Origin: an uncultured Micrococcus sp.
GTDB lineage: Bacteria > Actinomycetota > Actinomycetes > Actinomycetales > Micrococcaceae
Assembly (NCBI GenBank): GCA_946222435.1
Contig: CAMIOJ010000160.1
Coordinates: 1-5,683, forward strand
Length of the DNA stretch: 5,683 nucleotides
Reading direction: 5' to 3'
Positions 1 to 5,432 of the stretch are shown piece after piece (within the stretch, counting starts at the first letter, position 1; every line of letters starts with the position of its first letter). Below the pieces are notes generated by a model that saw only the letters and a list, made by a program, of their open reading frames with translations, had not been told where the DNA came from and ran no database searches. A program made the position numbers and the translations under genes.

Positions 1-770
1 GCGACCGCCGCAAGGCCATGATGCAGGACATCGCGATCCTCACCGGCGCCCAGGTCGTGTCCCCGGACCTCGGCATGAAGCTCGAGCAGGCCGACCTGGA
101 CGTGCTCGGCTCCGCCCGCCGCATCACCGTCACCAAGGACTCCACCACCATCGTGGACGGCGGCGGCGCCGCCGACGAGGTGGAGGCCCGCGTGGCCCAG
201 ATCAAGGCCGAGGCCGCCGCCACCGACTCCGAGTGGGACAAGGAGAAGCTCCAGGAGCGCCTCGCCAAGCTCGCCGGAGGCATCGGCGTGATTCGCGTGG
301 GCGCCGCCACCGAGGTGGAGCTCAAGGAGCGCAAGCACCGCATCGAGGACGCCGTGTCCTCCACCCGTGCGGCCCTGGAGGAGGGCATCGTCGCCGGCGG
401 CGGCACCGCCCTCATCAACGCCCTCGCCGTGCTGGACGAGGACGAGGCCGTCAAGGGCCTGGCCGGCGACGCGCTCGTGGGCGTGGACATCGTCCGCAAG
501 GCCCTCAAGCAGCCGCTGCGCTGGATCGCCCAGAATGCCGGCGAGGACGGCTACGTCGTCGTCACCAAGGTCGCGGAGATGGAGCCGAACCAGGGCTTCA
601 ACGCCAAGACCGGCGTCTACGGCGACCTGATCGCCGACGGCGTGATCGACCCGGTGAAGGTGACCCGTTCGGCACTGGCCAACGCCGCCTCCATCGCCGC
701 CCTGGTGCTCACCACCGAGACCCTCGTGGCGGACAAGCCGGAGGACGACGAGGACGACCACCAGCACTGA
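1..770 (+). CDS. groEL: 60 kDa chaperonin GroEL, C-terminal part (5' end outside window)
   Basis: This is the C-terminal 255 residues or so of the chaperonin that folds proteins in the cytosol as a double heptameric ring using ATP, usually with GroES. The frame is already open at base 3, reading DRRKAMMQDIAILTG, which matches GroEL from about residue 281 of the E. coli protein, so the true start lies upstream and the first ATG at 18 is internal. The rest of the apical domain, the second intermediate segment and the second equatorial segment follow. KLQERLAKLAGG, GAATEVELKE, the Asp of RIEDAV (348-350, equivalent to the ATP-hydrolysis Asp398), IVAGGGTAL, and DPVKVTRSAL are all visible. The tail is unusual: it ends in an acidic stretch and DDHQH, with no GGM repeats. 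Actinobacteria often carry two groEL genes, and the copy with a His-containing tail is usually groEL1, but which copy this is cannot be settled here. The terminator lies 19 nt after the stop. Confidence 0.97.
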   Translation, partial: DRRKAMMQDIAILTGAQVVSPDLGMKLEQADLDVLGSARRITVTKDSTTIVDGGGAADEVEARVAQIKAEAAATDSEWDKEKLQERLAKLAGGIGVIRVGAATEVELKERKHRIEDAVSSTRAALEEGIVAGGGTALINALAVLDEDEAVKGLAGDALVGVDIVRKALKQPLRWIAQNAGEDGYVVVTKVAEMEPNQGFNAKTGVYGDLIADGVIDPVKVTRSALANAASIAALVLTTETLVADKPEDDEDDHQH

Positions 771-789
771 CGCCCCGTGCTCCAGCGTG

Positions 790-835
790 ACGACGACGCC
801 CCCGCACCTCACGTGAGGTGCGGGGGCGTCGTCGT
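790..835. terminator. Bidirectional terminator, perfect 23-bp inverted repeat
   Basis: Bases 790-812 are exactly complementary to 813-835, giving a 23-bp uninterrupted stem centred on CACGTG. It sits between the groEL stop (770) and the stop of the converging DUF1990 gene (842), so it can end transcripts from both sides. There is no T-run on either strand, which is common for terminators in high-GC actinobacteria. In RNA the tip would open into a small loop. Confidence 0.85.
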
Positions 836-841
836 GTGCGC

Positions 842-1360
842 TCAGCCCAGGGAGCGCAGGTACCGGCAGGTGAGGGCGCGCTGGGTCAGGCGCACGACCG
901 GGGCCAGCGCCCGGGACCAGCGCATCCCCGGGCGGGAGAACGCGCGGATCCGGAACAGCACCCGCCCGCTGCCCGGCTCCAGGCGCAGCAGGAAGAGCTC
1001 CTCCCCGGACTCCGGATGGCCCGGCAGGGTGCCATAGGCGAAGCCGGCGCGGTCCGGCTCGTCGACGACCGCGACCACTTCGCAGCGGAACCGCGGCAGC
1101 ACCGCCTCCGGGAGCAGGCGGACGGGCGCCAGACCCGCCCCCGGGACCAGGGTGACCCGGGAACCGGGGGCCGGTGTCGCCGTGGGACGGACCCCGAAGC
1201 CGGCGGCGCGCTGCGGTGCCCAGGCGAACAGGCGGGCACGGGCACGCTCGAGCGCAGGGCGGCCATGGCCGACGACCCGCTCCACGTCCAGGTGGTCGGT
1301 GCCGGGCGGCAGCTCACCGAGCGTGGCGCATGCGGGGGAGTAGGTCAGCTCATCGGACAT
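842..1360 (-). CDS. DUF1990 (UPF0548) family protein
   Basis: A 172-residue soluble protein filling a single DUF1990 domain, a family of unknown biochemical function found in bacteria and plants. Family hallmarks visible are an N-terminal LTYSPACATLGELPPG, an FAWAPQRAAGFGV segment around residues 45-57, YGTLPGHPESGEE at about 109-121, and a C-terminal FSRPGMRWSRALAP block followed by an Arg-rich helix. There is no signal peptide or membrane segment. I chose the ATG at 1360 because the family's N-terminus begins there and it lies 7 nt after the symporter stop. An in-frame ATG at 1399 would add 13 residues and overlap the symporter gene. No good Shine-Dalgarno precedes 1360, so translation may be coupled to the upstream gene. 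It is probably the second gene of a two-gene operon and ends at the shared palindromic terminator. The family assignment comes from recognised motifs; the role is unknown. Confidence 0.87.
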   Translation of the reverse strand: MSDELTYSPACATLGELPPGTDHLDVERVVGHGRPALERARARLFAWAPQRAAGFGVRPTATPAPGSRVTLVPGAGLAPVRLLPEAVLPRFRCEVVAVVDEPDRAGFAYGTLPGHPESGEELFLLRLEPGSGRVLFRIRAFSRPGMRWSRALAPVVRLTQRALTCRYLRSLG

Positions 1361-1367
1361 GGGGCCA

Positions 1368-2792
1368 TCATCGCGGATCCGCGGCGGCGGGGTCCTCATG
1401 CCGGCGGGCGTCCACGATCTCCTCGTCGTCCTCGAGGATGTTCACCCGCTCGCCGTCGAAGCGCTCCAGGTCCAGGATGCGCTCCTGCTTGGCCACGAGT
1501 GCCGGGATCAGGGCCTGCCCGGCCACGTTGGTGGCGGTGCGGCCCATGTCCACGATCGGGTCCACGGCCAGCAGCAGGGCCATGCCCTCCAGCGGCAGGC
1601 CCGCGGTGGACAGCGTGAGCGTGAGCATCACGGTGGCGCCGGTGGTGCCCGCCGTGGCGGCCGAGCCCAGGACGGAGACCAGGACGATCAGGGCGTACTG
1701 GCCCAGCGAGAGGTCGATGCCGTAGAACTGCGCCACGAACAGGGCGGCGATCGCCGGGTAGATCGCGGCACAGCCGTCCATCTTGGTGGTGGCGCCCAGG
1801 GGCACCGCGAACGAGGCGTAGCCGGTGGGCACGCCGAAGTTGCGCTCGGCCACGCGCTGGGTCACCGGCAGGGTGCCGATCGAGGAGCGGGACACGAAGC
1901 CCAGCTGCACGGCCGGCCATACGCCGGAGAAGTACTGGCGCACCGAGAGCCCGTGCAGCTTCACCAGGGCCGGGTAGAGGGCGAAGAGGACCAGGGCGAG
2001 GCCCACGTAGATCGCCACCACGAACTTCAGCAGCGTGCCCATGGTGGTCCAGCCGTAGGAGGCCACGGCGTTGCCGAGCAGGCCCACGGTGCCCAGGGGC
2101 GCCAGGCGGATGATCCACCACAGCACCTTCTGGATCACGGCCAGCACGGAGCGGGAGAAGGACAGGAACGGCTCCGCCTTCTCACCCACCTTGAGCGCGG
2201 CCACGCCGACGGCGATGGAGATGACGAGGACCTGCAGCACGTTGAAGCCGGGCGAGACGGAGACGGCGCCGGACTCGGCCACGGACGCGGAGGCCTCGAG
2301 GCCGAGGAAGTTCACGGGGATCAGGCCCTGCAGGAAGTCGAGCCAGCCGACCTCGCGCGCCGTGTAGTCGGTGGGCGCGGACTGGCCGGTGCCCACGCCC
2401 GGCCGCATCACGGCGCCCACCCCGATGCCGATCAGCACGGAGACCAGGGAGGTGAGGGCGAACCAGAGGAGGGTCTTGGCCGCCAGGCGGGCGGCGTTCG
2501 CCACCTGCGCCAGGTTGGCGATCGAGGCGACCACCGCGAAGAAGACCAGCGGCACCACGGTGGCGCGCAGCAGGGAGATGTAGGAGGAGCCCAGCGTGGC
2601 CAGGCCCTCGCCCAGCCAGGTGGGGGTGTCCTCGGTGTGGCCGGTGGCGCGGGCGAGCAGGCCCAGGGCCAGGCCCAGCACGAGGGCGATGAGGATCTGC
2701 GGGCCGAAACGGGTGTACCAGGGGGACCGGTGGGCGGGCCTCGTGTCCGCGCGCGGAGACGAGGACGTGGGGGAGGAGCTCTGCGACGTCAT
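1368..2792 (-). CDS. Dicarboxylate/amino acid:cation symporter (DAACS family)
   Basis: A 474-residue inner-membrane secondary transporter of the DAACS (TC 2.A.23; glutamate/aspartate/dicarboxylate) fold, with about eight membrane helices and two re-entrant hairpins. Hairpin 1 carries SRSSIGTLPVT (301-311). TM7 carries GATTKMDGCAAIYPA. TM8 carries VDPIVDMGRTATN, retaining the equivalents of GltPh D390, D394, R397, T398 and N401, so an acidic substrate is likely. Three positions deviate: Asn310 is Lys337, Thr314 is Cys340, and Asp405 is Gln426. TM7 also has one extra residue, giving a GCAxIYPA form that recalls cystine transporters of the TcyP type. The N-terminus (about 25 residues) is Ser/Thr/Arg rich and the C-terminal tail is acidic, both presumably cytosolic. 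I chose the ATG at 2792; the frame stays open to an ATG at 2918 but that stretch does not resemble a transporter N-terminus. No Shine-Dalgarno is seen, and a leaderless start is possible. The exact substrate is not determinable here. Confidence 0.92.
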   Translation of the reverse strand: MTSQSSSPTSSSPRADTRPAHRSPWYTRFGPQILIALVLGLALGLLARATGHTEDTPTWLGEGLATLGSSYISLLRATVVPLVFFAVVASIANLAQVANAARLAAKTLLWFALTSLVSVLIGIGVGAVMRPGVGTGQSAPTDYTAREVGWLDFLQGLIPVNFLGLEASASVAESGAVSVSPGFNVLQVLVISIAVGVAALKVGEKAEPFLSFSRSVLAVIQKVLWWIIRLAPLGTVGLLGNAVASYGWTTMGTLLKFVVAIYVGLALVLFALYPALVKLHGLSVRQYFSGVWPAVQLGFVSRSSIGTLPVTQRVAERNFGVPTGYASFAVPLGATTKMDGCAAIYPAIAALFVAQFYGIDLSLGQYALIVLVSVLGSAATAGTTGATVMLTLTLSTAGLPLEGMALLLAVDPIVDMGRTATNVAGQALIPALVAKQERILDLERFDGERVNILEDDEEIVDARRHEDPAAADPR

Positions 2793-2798
2793 CGGGCG

Positions 2799-2804
2799 AG
2801 CATA
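2799..2804 (-). promoter_or_regulatory. Possible -10 element for the symporter, suggesting a leaderless mRNA
   Basis: On the minus strand 2804-2799 reads TATGCT, a fair match to TANNNT. Initiation about 7 nt further on would fall at 2792, the A of the proposed ATG. This fits the lack of a Shine-Dalgarno, but no convincing -35 is present, so the call is tentative. Confidence 0.35.
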
Positions 2805-3005
2805 GGCCGTGCTCAGGCCGGGCGCCGTCCGCGGGGTCACCCGGAGCAACAGTGGTGAGGTTCGGCACAGTGGGCGGACTTCCCGGTATCGGGGCGCCTT
2901 CAGAGGCGGTCGCGGCACAGCTGCCCGTGGTGAACTTCATGCACCCTGCACAGCGGGGACATTGTTCAACACTCGGTGGCGTACGACCTCCGAGGCCCTG
3001 GACGC

Positions 3006-3013
3006 AAAGGAGG
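3006..3013 (+). promoter_or_regulatory. Strong ribosome binding site for the exported protein
   Basis: AAAGGAGG lies 8 nt before the ATG at 3022 and is the best Shine-Dalgarno in the window. It fixes the start at 3022 rather than at the upstream in-frame ATG at 2809, and the protein then begins directly with a Tat signal peptide. Confidence 0.88.
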
Positions 3014-3021
3014 CCACCCCC

Positions 3022-3644
3022 ATGACCGCGCCTCTCTCCCGTCGCGCCGTGACCTCAGGCCTCGCCTGGTCCGTCCCCGCGATCGCCGCGGCCACCGCCG
3101 CGCCCTCCTTCGCCGCCTCGTTCCCGTGCACCAGGCAGATCGACGACGCCTTCGCCGCCGCCCAGGCATACGTCCGGCAGAACTACCTCTGCGACGGTCA
3201 GCCGGTGAAGCTGCAGCTCAACTTCTACCAGCCGGCCGGTGTCGGCGATTCGGTCGCCCAGCAGGTCTACGTGAACGTGAAGAACCTGTCCCCGTGCAAC
3301 GTCACCTTCTCTCCGGAGTATCCGCTGCAGCTCGACATCCAGGTGCGCAACAACACCGTCCTGGACGACGTCGGGCGGTCCGTCACTCGCTTCGCCACGT
3401 CGTGGGGTTCCGGGCGGGTGCTGTCCTACCCGATGAACAACAAGCCGGTGGGATCGGTGAACCACGACTTCGACTGGGCGTTCTCCGGGACCCTCCCGGG
3501 GCCGGGCTGGGGGACAACGAGGCCGACCTCGCCATGGACTTCGGCGACGGCCTGCCGATCGCGGCCGGCACCATGGTCGACTCCCGCCGGACGGGCAACC
3601 ACCCGACGCGACTGCTGGCCGATCGCTCGAACGGGATCTTCTGA
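3022..3644 (+). CDS. Tat-exported protein of unknown function, frame broken by a -1 shift
   Basis: I do not recognise a named family. The N-terminus is a twin-arginine signal: SRRAVT (residues 6-11), then an Ala-rich hydrophobic stretch with AWSVPAIA, and a likely cleavage after SFA (residue 31). This signal style is common among actinobacterial secreted proteins. The mature part has Cys36, Cys57 and Cys92 and alternating hydrophobic stretches suggesting a small beta-rich extracellular domain. From 3022 the frame is clean through Trp163 (3508-3510). Beyond this the same frame turns into low-quality Arg/Pro/Ser/Thr-rich sequence and runs to a TAG at 3715, through a hairpin and into the guaB -10. 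The -1 frame continues sensibly as GDNEADLAMDFGDGLP and ends NGIF at a TGA (3642-3644), with strong G/C third positions. The intended product is thus about 207 residues. The break is at the G5 run 3509-3513, where one more G would restore the frame. It may be a sequencing error, a mutation, or programmed slippage. Literal reading gives 231 residues to 3717. Confidence 0.72.
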
Positions 3645-3675
3645 CCGGCGTCGTCCGCGCGGAGGGCCAGGCGCT

Positions 3676-3694
3676 CCCTGCCTCCTCGGCAGGG
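3676..3694 (+). terminator. Hairpin terminator after the exported-protein gene
   Basis: CCCTGCC (3676-3682) pairs with GGCAGGG (3688-3694) around a 5-nt loop, 31 nt after the shifted-frame stop at 3644 and about 20 nt before the guaB -10. It has no T-run. Its position supports 3644 as the real gene end, because the unshifted frame would read straight through it. Confidence 0.55.
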
Positions 3695-3714
3695 GCCACG
3701 GTCGTGTCCGTGTC

Positions 3715-3720
3715 TAGACT
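3715..3720 (+). promoter_or_regulatory. guaB -10 element
   Basis: TAGACT fits TANNNT. Initiation would fall near 3727, giving a 5' leader of about 60 nt to the GTG at 3787. No clear -35 is seen. The -10 lies inside CGTGTCTAGACT (3709-3720), which recurs with one change before guaB3 (5410-5421). Confidence 0.55.
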
Positions 3721-3771
3721 GGCGTGGTGCGGTCGTCCTGCATGACGCACCTGCCCCCCGATCCTCACCCG

Positions 3772-3776
3772 AAAGG
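3772..3776 (+). promoter_or_regulatory. guaB ribosome binding site
   Basis: AAAGG (within GAAAGG, 3771-3776) lies 10 nt before the GTG at 3787 and is the reason for choosing that start. The upstream in-frame GTG (3724, 3727) and ATG (3742) codons have no Shine-Dalgarno. Confidence 0.6.
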
Positions 3777-3786
3777 TTCTGCGCCC

Positions 3787-5331
3787 GTGAACGTCACGTC
3801 CTCTGGTCCCTCGCCGGATCCCGTCGCCACCGCCGCCGACCCGTTCGGGTTCTTCGGCCTCACCTATGACGACGTCCTGCTCCTGCCGAACGCCACGGAC
3901 GTCATCCCCGCCGATGCCGACGTCTCGACCCGCCTGACCAAGCGGATCAGCCTGAACATCCCGATCATCTCCGCAGCCATGGACACCGTGACCGAGGCGC
4001 CGCTGGCGATCGCCATGGCCCGGCAGGGCGGCATGGGCGTCATCCACCGCAACCTGTCCATCGAGGACCAGGCCTCCCACGTGGACCGCGTGAAGCGCTC
4101 CGAATCCGGCATGATCACCGACCCGGTGACCATCGGACCCGAGGCCACGCTCGCCGAGCTGGACGACCTGTGCGCGCAGTACCGCGTCTCCGGTCTGCCG
4201 GTGGTGGCCGAGGACCGCACCCTGCTGGGCATCATCACGAACCGCGACACCCGCTTCATCCCGCACGAGGAGTGGGACACGCGCACCGTGGAGACCGCCA
4301 TGACCCGCATGCCGCTGGTCACCGCGCGTGAGGGCATCTCCCGAGAGGAGGTCCTCAAGCTTTTCTCCGAGAACCGCGTGGAGAAGCTGCCGCTGGTGGA
4401 CCGCAGGGACCGCCTCACCGGACTGATCACCATCAAGGACTTCGACAAGGCGCAGAAGTACCCGGGCGCCGCGAAGGACGAGGAGGGCCGCCTGCGCGTC
4501 GGCGGTGCCGTGGGCTTCTTCGGCGACGGCTGGGAGCGTGCCATGGCGCTCGTGGAGACCGGTGTGGACGTGCTGGTGGTGGACACCGCGAACGGCCACA
4601 CCCACGGTGTCCTGGACATGGTCGCCCGCCTGAAGAAGGAGAAGGCGGCCAAGCACGTGGACGTGATCGGTGGCCAGGCGGCGACCTACGCCGGCGCCAA
4701 GGCGATCGTGGACGCCGGCGCCGACGCCGTGAAGGTCGGCGTGGGCCCGGGGTCCATCTGCACCACCCGTGTGGTGGCCGGCGTGGGCGTCCCGCAGATC
4801 ACCGCCATCTACGAGGCGGCCAAGGCCGCGATCCCTGCCGGTGTGCCGGTGATCGCCGACGGCGGCCTGCAGCATTCGGGGGACATCGGCAAGGCCCTCG
4901 TGGCCGGCGCGGACTCCGTGATGCTCGGCTCCCTGCTGGCCGGCACCGCCGAGTCCCCGGGCGACCTGGTGTTCTACCAGGGCAAGCAGTTCAAGGCCTA
5001 CCGCGGCATGGGCTCCCTGGGCGCCATGCAGACCCGCAACGGCAAGCGGTCCTTCTCCAAGGACCGCTACTTCCAGGCGGATGTGCCGAGCGAGGACAAG
5101 CTGATCCCCGAGGGCATCGAGGGTCAGGTGCCGTACCGCGGCCCAGTGGGCGCCGTGGTCCACCAGCTGGTGGGCGGCCTGCGCCAGACCATGTTCTACA
5201 CCGGCTCGGCCACCGTGCCGCAGCTGAAGGAGCAGGGCCGCTTCGTGCGCATCACCGCGGCGGGCCTCAAGGAGTCGCACCCGCACGACATCATGATGAC
5301 CGTCGAGGCGCCGAACTACCGTTCGCGCTGA
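3787..5331 (+). CDS. guaB: Inosine-5'-monophosphate dehydrogenase (IMPDH)
   Basis: This cytosolic tetrameric enzyme oxidises IMP to XMP with NAD+, the committed step of GMP synthesis. The 514 residues cover the whole family architecture. GLTYDDVLLLPNATDV opens the TIM barrel near the N-terminus, with SAAMDTVTE following. A CBS pair (about residues 107-225) is inserted in the barrel. The active-site loop GPGSICTTR holds the catalytic Cys325 (4759-4761), then ADGGLQHSGDI binds phosphate, YRGMGSLGAM follows, and the mobile flap carries the KDRYFQ motif with catalytic Arg427-Tyr428. The C-terminus ESHPHDIMMTVEAPNY is typical of actinobacterial GuaB2. All key residues are present. I start at the GTG at 3787 because of its Shine-Dalgarno. 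In-frame codons at 3724, 3727 and 3742 could add up to 21 residues, and mycobacterial GuaB2 also has a long N-terminus. It probably has its own promoter, and two hairpins follow the stop. Confidence 0.98.
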   Translation: MNVTSSGPSPDPVATAADPFGFFGLTYDDVLLLPNATDVIPADADVSTRLTKRISLNIPIISAAMDTVTEAPLAIAMARQGGMGVIHRNLSIEDQASHVDRVKRSESGMITDPVTIGPEATLAELDDLCAQYRVSGLPVVAEDRTLLGIITNRDTRFIPHEEWDTRTVETAMTRMPLVTAREGISREEVLKLFSENRVEKLPLVDRRDRLTGLITIKDFDKAQKYPGAAKDEEGRLRVGGAVGFFGDGWERAMALVETGVDVLVVDTANGHTHGVLDMVARLKKEKAAKHVDVIGGQAATYAGAKAIVDAGADAVKVGVGPGSICTTRVVAGVGVPQITAIYEAAKAAIPAGVPVIADGGLQHSGDIGKALVAGADSVMLGSLLAGTAESPGDLVFYQGKQFKAYRGMGSLGAMQTRNGKRSFSKDRYFQADVPSEDKLIPEGIEGQVPYRGPVGAVVHQLVGGLRQTMFYTGSATVPQLKEQGRFVRITAAGLKESHPHDIMMTVEAPNYRSR

Positions 5332-5334
5332 TCC

Positions 5335-5358
5335 GGCGGGGCGTAGCGACGCCCTGCC
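5335..5358 (+). terminator. First hairpin after guaB
   Basis: Bases 5335-5344 pair with 5349-5358 in a 10-bp stem with one G-T wobble (5338/5355) and an AGCG loop. It begins 4 nt after the guaB stop. No T-run follows. Confidence 0.6.
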
Positions 5359-5359
5359 C

Positions 5360-5406
5360 GCGGCCCCGTGCCCGGTGCTCCGTTCAGGAGCACCGCGCGG
5401 GGCCGC
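5360..5406 (+). terminator. Second, longer hairpin between guaB and guaB3
   Basis: The outer arm GCGGCCCC (5360-5367) pairs with GGGGCCGC (5399-5406). The inner arm 5373-5381 pairs with 5387-5395 around a GTTCA loop. Bases 5368-5370 pair with 5396-5398 (one wobble), leaving only a 2-nt CC bulge at 5371-5372. It is likely the main guaB terminator. It ends 14 nt before the proposed guaB3 -10, so it covers where a -35 would lie. Confidence 0.72.
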
Positions 5407-5420
5407 TGGCGTGTCTGGAC

Positions 5421-5426
5421 TACCCT
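5421..5426 (+). promoter_or_regulatory. Putative guaB3 -10 element
   Basis: TACCCT fits TANNNT, and initiation 7 nt downstream would be at 5433, the G of the GTG start, predicting a leaderless mRNA. No clear -35 is seen. It directly follows CGTGTCTGGACT (5410-5421), the near-copy of the guaB promoter motif. Confidence 0.5.
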
Positions 5427-5432
5427 GGTGGG

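Larger units (their letters stand above)
2793..3021. other. Divergent intergenic region
   Basis: A stretch of 229 bases between the divergently read symporter and exported-protein genes, which must hold both promoters. I see the possible minus-strand -10 at 2799-2804, and for the plus strand only a weak CATTGT at 2960-2965 as a possible -10. CGGCACAG occurs twice (2873-2880 and 2913-2920), exactly 40 nt apart, and GCACAG a third time at 2948-2953. No RNA gene or strong hairpin is recognisable. Confidence 0.5.

Noticed and set aside
1359..2858. A 499-codon open frame on the plus strand opposite the symporter
   Set aside because: The translation is Gly/His/Gln/Arg-rich nonsense typical of antisense frames in high-GC DNA; the minus-strand transporter is clearly the gene.
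2793..2918. N-terminal extension of the symporter to an ATG at 2918
   Set aside because: The extra 42 residues are Arg/Pro-rich without family resemblance and lie in the probable promoter region.
2873..2953. Repeated CGGCACAG (2873, 2913) and GCACAG (2948) as a possible operator array
   Set aside because: The units are short, unequally spaced overall and not palindromic; in DNA this GC-rich, chance is a sufficient explanation.
2809..3021. N-terminal extension of the exported protein to an ATG at 2809
   Set aside because: It would bury the Tat signal 71 residues in, and AAAGGAGG at 3006-3013 marks the start at 3022.
3514..3717. C-terminus of the exported protein in the unshifted frame
   Set aside because: Arg/Pro/Ser/Thr-rich with poor third-position G/C, passes through a hairpin and stops inside the guaB -10; the -1 frame is better in every respect.
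3055..5286. A 743-codon open frame on the minus strand opposite the exported-protein gene and guaB
   Set aside because: It is a shadow of guaB: low-complexity His/Gly/Arg/Val-rich translation with no recognisable domain, and it lies opposite a complete IMPDH.
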